From Rhynchospora pubera (taxonomy: Eukaryota > Streptophyta > Magnoliopsida > Poales > Cyperaceae), in the NCBI GenBank assembly GCA_028095005.1, contig CM051462.1:232208473-232272472 (forward strand): a stretch of DNA of 64,000 nucleotides. The letters are read 5' to 3'. The position numbers were made by a program, and so were the translations under genes. Shown piece by piece: positions 1 through 12,640 of this stretch. The first letter of the stretch is position 1. Every line of letters starts with the position of its first letter. A model generated the notes under the pieces. It saw only the letters and a list, made by a program, of their open reading frames with translations. It had not been told where the DNA came from and did no database searches.

Positions 1-1168
1 GCACTATTTTCATTTTATATTTGTAATTAACATGTATAATCCAATCTTTTTGTATAAATAACATATGAATCATATTCTAGACTGTATAAATAGTATAATT
101 GTAGGTTATTGTGATCAAATGACTTTGATTGAATCCAAAAAGGATTGAAATGCTTAAACGATGCTCAGAATTGTATTATTTGCATTTTATATGTGTAATT
201 AATATGTATAATCCAATCATTTTGAATAAATAACATATGAATCATATTCTGGATAGTATAAAGAATTTAAATCTAGATTATTGTAATCAAATTAATTAGA
301 ATGAATGTTGAGACGATTGAAATGCACAAACGATGCTCAGAATTACATTATTTGCATTTTATATGCGTAATTAACATGTAGAGTTCAATCTTTTTTAATA
401 CCATATGGATCGTATTTTTGATAGTTTAAATAGTATAAATGTTGGTTATTGGGACCAAATTACTTAGATTGAATCCAGAAACGATTGAATTGCACAAACG
501 ATTCTCAGAATTTCATTATTTGCATTTTATATGCGTAATTAATATGTATAATCCTATTTATTTGAATAAATAACATATGAAACATATTCTAGACATTATA
601 AATAGTTTAAATAAAGATTATTATAATAAAATAACTTAGAATGAATCCAGAAACGATTGAAATGCTCAAACGATGCTCAGAATTACATTATTTGCACTTT
701 ATATGCGTAATTACAATGTATAATTCATTTTTTATGAATAAGTAGCGTATGACTCATAATATAGATTGGATAAAGAGCTTAAATGTAGGTTATTATGATC
801 AAATAACTTAGAATTAGTCCAGAAATGACTGAAAAGCTCAAACGATACTCAGAATTGCATTATTTGCATTTTATATGCGTAATTACCATGTATAATCCAT
901 TGTTTTTGAATAAATAACATATAAATCATACTCTAGACAGTATAAAGAGTTTAAATAAATAAATCTAGAAACGATAGAAATGCTCATACGATGCTCAGAA
1001 TTACAATATTTACACTTTATATGCGTAATTACCATGTATGGCTGTATAGGCCAATTTTTTTTAATAAATAACATATGAATAAAATTATAGACAGTATAAA
1101 GATCTTTAATATAGGTTATTGTGATCAAATGACTTACATTGAATTCGGAAACGATTGAATTGCACAAA
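1..1168. repeat. Tandem satellite, about 172-bp monomer
   Basis: Seven head-to-tail monomers can be aligned on the shared words ACGATGCTCAGAATT and TTTGCATTTTATATGCGTAA. The CAG of that word ends at 168, 340, 508, 680, 852 and 998, giving periods of 172, 168, 172, 172 and 146 bp (the last is a shortened monomer). The monomers are diverged by point changes and small indels. The array continues leftward out of the window and stops abruptly near 1168 at unrelated sequence. Unit size and AT-richness match nucleosome-length plant centromeric or subtelomeric satellites, but chromosomal position is inference. Confidence 0.9.
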
Positions 1169-3056
1169 CTGACGCCGTTCGGATCGGGAGACTTTGAGAA
1201 ACTAGCAAGCGTAACAATAAATCACTAGACTAGACGAGGAGTAAAAACTCGACCCGACAGTGGATAAAGGAGGAGATAAACTCAACTCACAAGCAAAATT
1301 CGTAATAATTCAATAATCTCTTTATTACATTCTGATTTTCATCTTAAATAGCAATCTAACACAATTAAAAGCTATTAACCATTAATATATCATCTCAACC
1401 ACTTTTTCAAATCCCAAAACACACTGAATTACCTCCTAAAAGACCACAAAAGACAACACAAAATACAACAACAGATTATTAACTCATTTTGACTCATTAA
1501 GACTAAAGATAACTCTCAACTATCTAATTAATTATTGCTGACAGTTTTTAAATTGATGACTAAACTCTTTTACTGATTTTGCATTTGACATTGCATCTTG
1601 ATCGATGTCATACACTTCTGCTGTGCTGAAACTCGTCCTCGAGTTTTTGTTCTCTTTCTTATTCTTCTTCTTCTTGTGATCTTTGTAAACATCTTCAAAA
1701 TTGACAAGGTCTATAGAATGGCACACGAAGAGGTCTCGGTTGACATATTGATGGATTTATGCCGTCAAAATTTAAACCATAGGTTCAAACCATAACGATT
1801 AAAACTCAAACTGGGCTCACCACATTTCCGCTACGATTTCTCAAAATTATTCTCCATGTTACAAGAATATTTGCCACTCACATACACGTTAGTGATGAAA
1901 TAGAGCAAGTTAAGGAGAACCATGTTCGTCAAATGTATCCACCTTTGATGGCTAGAAATGGGCTTAAGAAAAATGCCATCTTTCTTGATTGAATTCACAT
2001 GGAATTTTCTCCCAAAGTTTCAGACAAAATCTTCTCAAACATGTTATCACCAACAGAAATTCTTGATGAGAAAAATGAGAATTCAAAGCTTGAGCATTGC
2101 CGATGTTAAGTTCAAAGCTTGGTCGGACTTTCTTGGTCAAATTATTAGCTTGTAATTGTCGTGACACGTCAAAAATAATCAGCAATGAAGTTCTAACTCG
2201 CAAGCTTTAGCTGATCAAAACAGTCAAGGTTGTGATAGCTTCTGTTGTGTTGGAAGTATCTTGAATTCAGCCAAAAGAATGTCAATTATTGAGGGGATGA
2301 ATTTGTAGATCTTGTTCAGTCCAATGCATGCTTTAAACACCAAGATTGAGTGTAATATTGCAGCAAATTGGCATCAGGTTACTATAGTATGAACACCTAA
2401 AAGTCTTATTGAACCAACATATCTAATTCTGTTGTATACAACAATGTGTTGTTGCCAACAATCTGAAAAAATATAAAATCTAAAAGAATTGTCACGTTAG
2501 TTTTCAATTGGGCACGAGGCTTTGAATTGGGATTCCTCCATGTGGTTTTTGTTGATGGTTCGATTTTCGCAATTGAGATCATATTGCTTGTGCATTTGCC
2601 ACAAAATTTTTTGTAGCATCTTTCAAATTCAAGTGTTTAGCATTTCTGTTGGATATGTCAAGATGAAACAGAAAATGCGTTGAGTTTAATCACTTTCCAA
2701 ACTGCAAGCAATCGTTGTAGAGCCACCCAAACAATAAGATTTCTAATAAACATGCTTGTTTTGTGTTAAGAGTCAGTCTGAAACATATTATAATTTCGTT
2801 TGCATTGTGAACTTGAGAACACCAGTCCTTTTGTGACAACCACTTTGAATGCACCAACAGAGCAAGAACAATCTTCACAATGAGTAATAAACTCTCTTGA
2901 ATAGCTAGATTTGATATTCTCAAACGGGTGCTAAGTACCACAACAAAATCATTGCCAACTTCACAATTTTAGAAATTTTGAATTCTCTAAATAAGAAATT
3001 TATTCAAGCCCGAAATTGAGAAACACAAACTTGCTGTCATGACTTCCTCAATAGTC
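1169..3056. other. Unassigned decayed sequence after the satellite
   Basis: No intact gene is visible. Short open frames of 60-83 codons occur on both strands (for example minus 2690-2941) but none resembles a protein family I recognise. The first 100 bases after the satellite are more GC-rich than their surroundings and may be the edge of an old element. Probably decayed mobile DNA; nothing firmer can be said. Confidence 0.4.
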
Positions 3057-3253
3057 AGGATCCTCAAATGTACCAAAACATCCAATAAAATCTAAAAAAA
3101 AAACAGGTCCTGAAACTACCCAAAAATACATAACACCTAGCAACATTATTAAACATTTCAATGATAATAGTAATGCAACCACTCTATGATAAATGAAGGA
3201 TAGAGAAGGATTAATGATATATCAATAAACACTATGATAAATGAATTAAAATA
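3057..3253. repeat. Short segmental duplication, copy 1
   Basis: This 197-bp block is nearly identical to 37125-37325 (a few substitutions and a slightly different A-run). Similarity ends sharply at 3253, where the LTR-like sequence begins, while the other copy continues into different sequence. This is consistent with an insertion at 3253/3254 in this copy. Confidence 0.85.
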
Positions 3254-5065
3254 ATACCTTTTCCCGTACGGGTATGAGTAAAGAAAATTTTAACGGATGC
3301 GGGTTTGAAAATACCTTTTCCCGTACAGTACCGTGCCCATTGATAGATCTACTTACGCCGAATAAAAATAAAGGCGTGTTTTCGGGTTGTTCTGGATTCC
3401 ACGATTTTAGAGAACACGCGAACATGGATTCTGGGTTCGTGGATTCTGTTTTATTCTGGGTTATATTTCTTGTGAAATCGTATTCGCAAGACTCGAACTA
3501 AGCATTGAGGTCGATGGTGTGCTCGTCTATTCCCCTTCTTCTCCTTTCTTAGGTCCACAAAAGAATTAATCAACTTCACAAGATTTCGTGCTAGCGAAAC
3601 GTGTGAAATCGCCTAATCAAATGCTACATTTTTTCAAGCAAATCATTATTGAATTAATTATAGCTAATGTTCAACTCATGAACCCTATAAAATGCATTAA
3701 AAGAGATCTCCATGACAGCAACTAATTGCTCCATGGGAGAAGAGAAGGTGGCGGCTAGAGAGGAGAAAAAAGGAAATCCAAATTATGGTCTTATATAGCC
3801 ATCAAAACCTAATCCTTAGGGATCACTCCATGTTAGAACGTGGTAGGCCTTAATATGGACTTCCAAACCCATATTAATTGGTCTTTAATTCCCTTTAATA
3901 CTCTCATTAAATAACATTTAAGTTGGGCTCATATCGGGTAATCAAAAGATAGCATATTTATTTAATATAATTCCTATACTCATATTAAATGTGTTGAACA
4001 AAATTAATTATCAACTATTTGATGATTATTATAGGATTAGACTTTCCATTAATTAGTTTCATATGATCTCTTTGATATAATTAATTATAACGGTTCACAA
4101 CGGTATATAAGTAATTAATCAACTTATCACATATTGCATTCTCCAATGCAAATAAACTAATATCAATGTACTATTGATTAAGAACCTTTTATTTGTGTGA
4201 CCCTCGAGGATTTATGTCATGTTGGCCATGGAAATTAAATCGCTATTTATTTTCAATAATCATAAGCGGTATCTAGCAACACGCTGTGATTTTCAATCAA
4301 AATAAATAAATATTGTACAACTACAATATTTCAATCCTACATAAGAAATAAAGTATTTCCTTATTTTGATTCTTATGTCACATGATATCATTGTATAATC
4401 CAAGATAGTAATGTCTTGCATATTACACATTTCTTGATCTAGAGTTGATCGTCTAATTTGCATGCATACAATCCAACTCCATCAAGGGGTCCAAACAAAT
4501 ATCATCACTCACTAAGTGTACTAATGAGGGACATACAGTTTTCTTGATAAATAACTTTGTCCCACACAATTCAAGAGAACATAAATAAAGTCCGTATAAC
4601 AACCTTTTCAAGAATCAACATTAGACGATATTTATTGAACATATCCTCATGTGGAAAAGTTGAACCATCTCAAACTTAAAATCAAACTCACATGAAATAA
4701 ACAATAACACGTAACACAATCTGTATGTTTATTTCATTAGGTCAAGTCCTATGCTATGTTTTCAGTAACATACACATATGCAATTAAGTTGGTAACTCCT
4801 TACTTATGATTTGTAGAACTTAATCATCATTTAACTTGCATACTAATCTTATATGATAATTAATGTTCCTTGTTAACTATCAAGATTATGGACAATTTAG
4901 ATTTATTATTGTAATTCTAATGAATAATTCTCAAAGATCTACATTTCAGATCCTCAACCTGATCTGTCAATAATAAACTCTAGGAACAAATAATCAAATA
5001 TCATCAATAACATAAACTAATATTTAAGTCATTAAAATATTAATTTATAGAACATAACTCTAACA
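3254..5065 (-). mobile_element. LTR-retrotransposon LTR fragment, minus orientation
   Basis: On the minus strand this begins TGTTAGAGTTATG at 5065 and is homologous over more than 1.3 kb to the plus-strand copy at 55706-57200. The shared blocks include the AAT/ATT-rich stem region near 4930-5000 and the ACTTGACCYAA block near 4740. The start with TGTTAG fits an LTR end. The distal end is not resolved: a TGTT..AACA boundary would fall near 3388, but no matching 5-bp target duplication is seen there. No coding sequence is present, so it is either a solo LTR or a remnant. The 3250-3330 part carries a repeated TTTTCCCGTAC word. Confidence 0.65.
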
Positions 5066-5710
5066 ACAGCAAGAGCACAATTAAACTAGAAGCATACAAA
5101 AACTACTAAAAGCACAAATGTAAGCTCAAGCACAGAGACTTTTTGTGCAGCTGAAACTTGAAATTAGGGACCATAAGAGTGTATAGAAATAGTATGGAAC
5201 TGCCGACTGAGGCCATGCCGACTATGAGAGAGCCAGGAAGATGGAGGTGGCTGGCTGCAAGCTGACTGAAATAAAACAATATGTAAGTGACTAATATGGT
5301 TTTTTTTTTGATGAAAAGGGGTCGAGATGTGCATCCATTTAATAAATATTCAACAACATAAAGAAAAGCTATAAACCTTCCATAGTTTCCAGTAACTTAA
5401 GGTTGTTTGGAAACAAATGGATTCCTAAGAGCTAAAAATAACTCTAATTTTCCAACAATTAATTGTTCTCAATCACAGAACCCATCAGAAGCAATTTGTA
5501 AGTGAAAAGGAGACATCAAGAGTACAATTAAACTAGAAGCATACGAAAACTACTAAAAGCACAAATATCTGAAACTTGAAATTAGGGACCATAAGGGTGT
5601 ATAGAAATAGTATAAGATAAAAGACCCATTAGCATTTTGCATTTGGCACCTTGTTGATACATAAATTCGCTCACAACACACCCAATTTCTTACGCCACCG
5701 AATAGCATGT
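5066..5710. other. Non-coding stretch with an internal direct duplication
   Basis: A block at about 5070-5205 recurs at about 5516-5612 (shared AATTAAACTAGAAGCATAC and TTGAAATTAGGGACCATAA). A T-run at 5301 followed by GATGAAAAGGGGTCGAG resembles the tail of a minus-strand retroposon, but no target duplication was confirmed. No gene is seen. Confidence 0.45.
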
Positions 5711-5711
5711 A

Positions 5712-5793
<82 letters not shown>
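5711..5793. repeat. (TAA)n microsatellite
   Basis: About 27 uninterrupted AAT/TAA units. The long poly-tyrosine open frame read through it on the minus strand is an artefact of the repeat. Confidence 0.97.
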
Positions 5794-5949
5794 GATGTAA
5801 TCTGCAACGAGATAAATTGGAAACTTTCACAATTTCTATAAAATTCAGTAAGTATTTTTACTTAGTTGAGAAAAATTATCAGAAGCGTTTCTTTGCAATC
5901 TTTTGTACTAACAAGAAAAACTATAAGAAGCATTTTCCGTCTTATTTCG

Positions 5950-6240
5950 TTTTTCTTTTGTTCTATTTTCCTTGCAATCTTTTTATTCTTTTTGTTGGCA
6001 TTTTGAATTTTGCACCTTCTTGACACATTAATTTGCTCATAGCACAATTTGTCAAACAAGAAATACCAAAAATATGGGAAAAAACATATTTTCTAAAACA
6101 TCTAAAGAATAATTAAAAAAATTTGAGAACAATAGTAGTTTAAACTGGCTCACTCCCAAAATTCTAACATAATCCAACCCCTTCTTCTCAATTTCTTTGG
6201 AATTTCAACATTAACCCGCTATTTTTATTTAGTCAAAAAA
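5950..6240. repeat. Diverged duplication, copy 1 (pair with 50010-50280)
   Basis: The two blocks share a T/C-rich start, the word CATATTTTCTAAAACA and the stretch CTCAATTTCTTTG followed by TTCAACATTAACCC. Divergence is considerable, so the duplication is old. No coding function is visible. Confidence 0.6.
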
Positions 6241-6268
6241 ATGTTTGTTTATAAGATAGAATGATGGC

Positions 6269-6690
6269 TTAATCAAATCTAACATATATCAATATTTTAG
6301 AAAAATCAATTACCGAATCACAGACAAAAGGACGATAAGGTGGATCAGGATCGGCGAAACTTGAGAAAATATAATCTCCATTTTTACGATAAATAAGGAC
6401 ATAGGAGATTTTCTGATCTGCTGACTCAAATTTTTTGACAAGAAAATGATCATAAATCAATGCTCCAAGAATGATGGTAGTCAAACCCTCATCTAAAAAA
6501 GCCAAATAATAAAATATAACTTATCAAAAAACCAAATCATATTAGAAAACAACAATAGAAAAAAAAAACAAAATTAATCGTATAAATGAAGATGAGATAG
6601 TTTTCTACTACTTGTAGGACTTTCTTGACCACGAATCCGTCGAAAACCAAGGCTCCAAGCACACTCGTAGCCAATAAACCAAATAAATGA
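6269..6690 (-). pseudogene. Two adjacent homologous exon-like segments of unknown protein
   Basis: On the minus strand the segment near 6600-6670 reads LATSVLGALVFDGFVVKKV, and the segment at 6269-6505 reads TTIILGALIYDHFLVKKFES. They share the pattern LGAL(V/I)(F/Y)D-x-F-(V/L)VKK, so one is a duplicate of the other. The second continues with a tyrosine- and phenylalanine-rich sequence ending YRPFVCDS, after which the frame runs into intron-like DNA. A polypyrimidine tract and AG precede the second segment, which suggests an acceptor. I do not recognise the family. With no start or complete frame, this is best treated as gene remnants or two exons of an undetected gene. Confidence 0.3.
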
Positions 6691-6939
6691 AGATTTAATT
6701 TAGCTAGATGTAAAAGATCTAGATATTTTGTTTCAAAATATTCACCAATATATAATACATTTGTTTTTCTCCAACATCTCAGTCAAAAATAAAAGAATTT
6801 TTAACTTAATTTTCTAGATTTTTATGCGCTAACAAAAGTAGTATAGTAGTATAGTTTTTTTTATTGTATTTGCCATGTATAAGCACTTTGTGTGGTAAAC
6901 ACAAACTACTATAGCTTTATTACAATGGACATATTGCGC

Positions 6940-8435
6940 CGGATCCCCTTTGACTAGGAAGATCAGAATAAAATCCCCTTTGACTGATCATACACATTTT
7001 TTCCCATGAGTAAAAATTGTAAAATCTGGAACTTTTACCTATCGGATTTGCTTGATTCTCTGATACTCCAACAACAGCTGATTTAATAGCAGCCTATTCA
7101 TGCCTTTCCGCCCATCGGAGTGAAGTGACTTTGCTTTATTGCTTTCTTAGTCTGATACTTCCTATCTCTTCCCTTCTCGAATTAGCTTTCAAAGGCTCCG
7201 TTTGGATGTGTTGAGAATAAGGTAGGAAGAAGGAAGAAGGGAAGAAATTTATTGGGAAGGGGTAAATTTATTGGGAAGTGTGTAACTTTTGTGAAGAGTT
7301 TGGATGGTTAGGAATAAATTTATTGAAAAAAATTCCTTATTCCTTATTCCTTCTTCCCACTTCCCACCATCCAAACACAGCCAAAGAGAATACAGAGCCT
7401 TCCCTTGAGAAAGAAGGTTCCCGGTCGCTTCGCGCCTTGGTTGAGTCGGGGAAAAATAGAAACCATGTCTTCCATTCAAGAGCTATAATAAACTGAACTT
7501 GAACTTCACTATCGAAAAGAATATTCTTTATTTCTCTGACGTACTTTTTTTTTTCATTCATTCATATTACTATACACTGAACGAAAGGTATAGCCAAGAA
7601 GTTATGGAATTGGTTCACCGGTTTGACAGTAAGAAGAATTATCTTACGGGCTAGCACCTTCAGTCACCGAAGTAAAGACTGATCGGAGAAGCTCATAGGT
7701 AGTATAGAGGCTCATGTAGCCAAACCAAATTTATATAGCTGGCTGGTACTTTTCCTATTCTGTGCTTTCCTATTCAGTTTATTCTTTGCTTTGGTCTTTT
7801 TGCATTCGATACACTACTTTGATAAACTATTTAATATATAAGCTTATGAAACTAAACTACATTCTCTATATGACAAAACAACAAGCTTATTCTTTCAAGC
7901 CTACCTAGCGCCCCACGAGATTGCAAGGTTGTTCGACAAAAGAAAAGACACTACCAAGTCGCGTCAACTCATTAGCAAGGGCGGCCTTTCACCTGAATAC
8001 TTTGCCTAGACAAAAGCGACGGCCCTGCTTTCCTCCCAACACCACTTCTTATGTCTACTTTATTGTGTTTGCTATATGTTGTTTTGCTTAATTGACTTTG
8101 CTTTGTCAAGAGCTAAGAGTAGGCGAGTAGTACTTGCTGTCCGAAAGGAATCTCCGGTGGGAACTAGGTTAACCTCTTTTACTTTCAGAACTAACGTCTT
8201 TAGAAAAAAAAACTGTCTCTCTCTTGCTCATCTCAGTAAAGAGCTAGGGCCTCGTTATACTCATCTTTTTTTTCGAAAGCAGAAGCAAACTACTCAAAAA
8301 GTAACAACTTTTATTGGGTATATTCTCGTTGGTTAAGCGGGCTGAGGCAAAGTAAGTAGCTTGTCGAGAATATAAAAATGAATGAACAAAGAAAGGCCGC
8401 CAAGGTTGCGTAAATGGAAAGAAATGCTCTGGAAC
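6940..8435. other. Probable mitochondrial DNA insert (NUMT)
   Basis: Base composition changes abruptly from very AT-rich to near-balanced. The sequence has the texture of plant mitochondrial intergenic DNA: many GAAAG, CTTTC and short G/C words, for example around 7420-7450, 7900-8030 and 8100-8160. No organellar gene is recognised, so the assignment rests on composition and style. A MITE at 7194-7382 interrupts it, so the insert is older than that MITE. The start carries a near-direct repeat of ATCCCCTTTGACT (about 6952 and 6975). Confidence 0.4.
7194..7382. mobile_element. MITE copy A (GTTTGGAT family)
   Basis: Ends GGCTCCGTTTGGATG and CATCCAAACACAGCC form terminal inverted repeats. The interior holds GGAAGAAGG runs and the shared core GAAGAGTTTGGAT. 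AAA flanks both sides as a possible 3-bp target duplication. Six further copies lie in this window. Confidence 0.85.
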
Positions 8436-8487
8436 ATGTCATTTTTGGAAAATTGTAAAATAGTACAATATTCCAAAAATGACATGT
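8436..8487. repeat. Short hairpin
   Basis: ACATGTCATTTTTGGAA and its reverse complement TTCCAAAAATGACATGT flank a short AT loop. It marks the edge between the GC-richer insert and AT-rich DNA. It could be a tiny foldback element. Confidence 0.7.
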
Positions 8488-8879
8488 TTTTAAAAATTCG
8501 AAAAAAATAATAATAAAATCTAAAAAATTGTAAATTTTGGTTTGGTATGAGATTTTAATATGTAGATTAGATTGGTTAAATTAGATTTGTCAATTTACAA
8601 AAATATTTCCGAAAAAGTCCTTGGTGCACGGAATGCTCTATGCACTATGGTGCATATTAAACTTTCTAAAAAAAAAATGGGTTAGTAACGGATGTGGATT
8701 TCAAAATGTACTGATAAGAAAACTACCATGGGCTCGTTTGGCAGTGCCAAGTTTAGCTTGACTTTTGGGTCAACGAGCTAACCTACATGCCTTACATCGC
8801 CAAACAACTTTGGGATCAACGGAATTAGCACTACCTTTCTAACTTGGCCATATAATTAAGCTTTTCTCAAACACCAAAA

Positions 8880-9170
8880 AAAAAAAATTTATATCGTATC
8901 TGAAGAGAAAAACCTTGAGAAAAAAACTTTAAAATTTCAAAATTTCAAAATTTTAAATTTTAAATTTCAAATTTCAAAATTTCAAATTTCAAATTTTCAA
9001 ATTTCAAATTTCAAATTTCAAATTTCAAATTTTCTAATTTTCAAATTTTAATTTTTCAAAGTTTCAAATTTTAAAATTTAAAATTTTAATTTTCACCTTT
9101 TAAAAAATTTTAAAATTTCAAATTTGAAAATATCAAGATTTAAAATTTTCGAATTCTAAAATGTCTAGAT
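8880..9170. repeat. AAATTTC / AAATTTT low-complexity tract
   Basis: Degenerate iterations of AAATTTC and AAATTTT with almost no G. No coding or regulatory signal is seen. Confidence 0.9.
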
Positions 9171-9179
9171 TAAAATGAA

Positions 9180-9204
9180 CTAGAAAGGTCTCGCGCGTTG
9201 CGCG
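9180..9204 (-). mobile_element. Helitron-like 3' terminus
   Basis: Read on the minus strand, a GCGC-AAC-GCGC hairpin (9193-9203) is followed nine bases later by CTAG (9183-9180) and then T. Hairpin plus CTRR with T as the next base is the hallmark of a Helitron 3' end. The matching TC 5' end was not located, so the length is unknown. The site is inside the 8730-12800 element. Confidence 0.4.
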
Positions 9205-10879
9205 ATCTATCTTTTAAATTTTTATCAATTGTTAATATACTAATAATACGTATAATATTTTTGAATAAATTTCATATCACAAATATTTAAAAATTAACGA
9301 TAAAAGTTGGTCTAATTAAAGACTAATATTAAAATTGGCAATAAATTCTCCAGATAACGTATTAAGACATCAAGCATTACAAAATAGGAAATTAGAAATG
9401 AAATGAAATTTAGCTGACTAACTAATTTATGCGATTAAAAATTAACCAACATGCATACATTTGGAGAGAGATGTGAGATATGAACAATGCGACTGTGGAT
9501 GGAGTCAACAGGTAAAAGCTCGCCCTGAGGTGAAACCTAGCAGCATGAGATAACACAGCGAGCTTCTCTCCTTCCACTAATGTTTGAACATAATAACTTT
9601 TGTCAAATTGTAGCACGTCCTCCATCTATTAATGAATTCAGCATGTAGGAATAACAGTTTGAGCTAGGGAATAAGTTCAAATTACTTTATGAGGTTCAGA
9701 GACTGGATGTTTAATGATTCAGTTTAAAAAAGACACGAAGCTTAAACTTAATTTCCGCAAGTACCTCTGTACTAAGGATAGACTATATGCATATATCATA
9801 ATCCTTTGTATGTAATAGATGATGCAGAAATCGGGTTATTGCAATTGAAGAGATCATGAATGAAGCTCAAACTGACAAATTTTCCCTTAACTAATTTTTT
9901 TTTCTACATTGGTGCATAACGACACTTCTATATTAGCAAATATGAAAATGTAACTTTTCAGGGATATATCTGAAACCACCATACAATTTGATCCATTTGA
10001 ATTGACGAATCAAAATAGGTAATAAAAAAGTTGAATCAGTATACATAGTGCATCATCATGGTAGTTTGGTCATGTATTTATGCAAGGAATCAAACCATAA
10101 CTTTTAATGCGATCGATTTACCTGCCCTAGATGGCCCAATTATCTGAACAACCTCTTTGTTGCTTACATAGAAAGATGACCACGGTAAGAAGGAACAAAA
10201 GTACCTAAACATAAGAAAAATCCACAGCAATATAAATGCACATTATATAAAGAAGCAATGTACAACAATATTGTCGCGTAATTTTTCTTATTAAAGACGA
10301 CAAATACTATTAGCTGATGCCCTAACACGATGCATATTGGCCCAAAACGGACATGATCAGCACTTAAGGGTTAATTTTGAACTGCCTTTGAGTTTTGCAT
10401 TTTAGCAGCTCTAGCCAATCTTAAAAAAGGAAGAGGATGAAATGAATTTATGCAACAAAAAATATATAAATTATATAATGAGCGAATAAATCACATAGTA
10501 GAAGAGGCGAAAACAGACCATGGATATGAACTCAGCAGGATATGAAATACTTAGAAGCTGAAACTTGCAATCCACCACCTTTTATAGCTATTTGAAGGCT
10601 CTTATTTAACATATGCAATTACATAAATAAAATAGATAAAAAATCAATTGTAAACTAAACATCCTGAAATGCAATCACACAAAAAACATTTACTAACATA
10701 AATATCATATGCCAATATGCAAACCTTGGACATTGAATTATTTATCCAGAACGAAAATATTTGTAAAAGTATTTTGACCCTCAATTATGTTGCCAAGCAG
10801 TGTGTAGTGCAGATGAAACATAACCAAGACAAAAAAAAAGGAGATAATGATAAACAGAAAGGTAGATAAGGGGCAATAA

Positions 10880-12137
10880 TGTACCTATATTTGTTGGCAT
10901 AGGTGAGTCATCATATACATCATGATGAAGTCTGACCGAAAATCCAGCTTCACCGTATAATGGAAAGAACTTCGTGACGAACAGAAATCTACAATGATAC
11001 AGAAAATCAGCAGAAGCAAGCTTGACACCTGATACGTGCCAACTATTATAACAGTGAAACAATCTCTACAGTTGCACACATGACACTCATTTTTTTACAA
11101 AATCGAAGCTATCTGTTACTTGGCTGAGTAGAACTTAGCAAGCATCAGGTGAAGGAACTTATAGATTTTTCATTACCGAAGAAAGTGTATCATCTGGTCA
11201 ACCAAAATTAATATCAGGTGCTAATGACAGCTGATTCAGCTAAACTCTAATGCAACTACACTGAAACAAATGGCAGATATATAGGTGAGAAAACTTAAAT
11301 AGAAAGATATAACTCAAAGTATGCATGCACACATCCATAACTTCAGTAAAAAGGAAAAAAAATTACAAAGATAAGAAATGATTATAACAAAAGAAATCGA
11401 CAAATACAGTTGAGATGAGGAAGTATTACCTGAACAAAAAAATAATGCATAGCGACATAGTACCCAAAAGCACAAAACATTACTCCCAAACATATGTGCA
11501 TCCCTGCAGCTTAGACGATCAATCATCTTCTTGGCTTAACCCTACAAATATTTAAAAGAAGTCTGTTTAAGAAATATGATATTTAATCTTGTTGGCCTAC
11601 ATAAGAGGAGCCTCCAAGAGCAGCAACTCTATACCACTGTGCATTAATAACAAACAAAAATATATAAATTTTTTCGATCAAAAATGCTAACATAACTCAT
11701 TAATCATGAATAGAAAGTCAAACAATACACACAAATCTTATATTTTTCTTCAAGATCTATTGATTCAGAGGCGTATTTACAGAACCATCTATTCATAAAA
11801 AAAAAGCCACCTATGATTGAAGCCAATAATAGACTTGCGAGGCTTCTGAAGCTCCATTTTATCACACTAATTGAATTTAGGAACTAATTTATAATAAAAC
11901 AAAATGAAAGAACCTTTGAGAAAATGCATCGATCCAGTTGTCACTTACGAAGACAGTCGTCAGTTTGCTTCAAACTTAATAGATAAGAGTCAGAAAGTCG
12001 AAAACGATACTGTAGTGAAGCAAAACAAAAGAACAGAAAGTCACTAAAAAACGGACAGAAAGTCAGAAACGATTCTCATGAACAATTAGAAATCAGTAGA
12101 AAAAATAGAAAAAAAAAGAATAATACCCGTAGGCCAT
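10880..12137 (-). pseudogene. Uncharacterised spliced gene remnant inside the TIR element
   Basis: A minus-strand 5'UTR-like region (12138-12369, containing a direct repeat of CTAGGGTTTGCCTCATTTTCG) leads to ATGGCCTACGG followed by a GT donor at 12126. A hydrophobic exon-like segment at about 11460-11510 ends in CAG|GTAATAC. Another at about 10885-10995 follows TTGTAG. One frame of the latter reads FFPLYGEAGFSVRLHHDVYD, which looks protein-like; a second frame is also open and ends in a stop. Because two frames compete, the true product cannot be decided. No family is recognised. The piece may be captured host sequence. Confidence 0.3.
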
Positions 12138-12369
12138 CTCAGATCTGAAAGTGGAGGTTACGCTGCTGCCTCTGCTTTTGATTAATGGCCAAAAAGCTTC
12201 GATCGGCAAACCGAGCGTAGAGAATCGCAGTGGTGAGCGAAAATGAGGCAAACCCTAGCACAAACGAAAATGAGGCAAACCCTAGCGCAGAGAGAGAGAG
12301 ATGGAGCGGCGAATAATCGATAAATAAAGAGAGGATCTTTATGTGTCCATCCCAATCCGTACGAAGCAC

Positions 12370-12640
12370 ATGGGAGCGGCTATCTAACCGGTCCGTGGAG
12401 CGTATCAGCCAGAGAGGAGGAGAGAGTGTGAGAGAGAGAGAGAGCGCGCGCGCATGTGCTGAGAAGGCTCCAGAAGAACCTGATCGAACGGAAGAGAAGA
12501 ATTCAATCGGACGTTCAGGATGCGAGACAACAAATGGACGGTCCAGATCCGGTTACTATTCCGCAACAGTGCTTATGAATAGTAACGGATCCGGATCCAA
12601 TAGACCGGGATTAATATATGTTTCGATGTTATAATTGAAT
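12370..12640. promoter_or_regulatory. GC-richer putative promoter region with GA tract and hairpin
   Basis: The region contains a (GA)n run with CGCGCGCG (12431-12455) and an imperfect stem at 12543-12602. In the stem, TTACTATTC pairs with GAATAGTAA and the outer GGATCCG words extend it. It lies directly upstream of the minus-strand 5'UTR-like region of the remnant described at 10880-12137. Promoter function is inference. Confidence 0.3.

Noticed and set aside
3240..3330. TTTTCCCGTACGGG pair as an inverted-repeat element end
   Set aside because: The two copies are direct, not inverted, and no target duplication was found.
5553..5807. 84-codon poly-tyrosine open frame
   Set aside because: It is the (TAA)n microsatellite read on the minus strand.
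12341..12634. 97-codon plus-strand frame rich in Arg, Glu and Ser
   Set aside because: Driven by the GA tract in a promoter-like region; no homology recognised.
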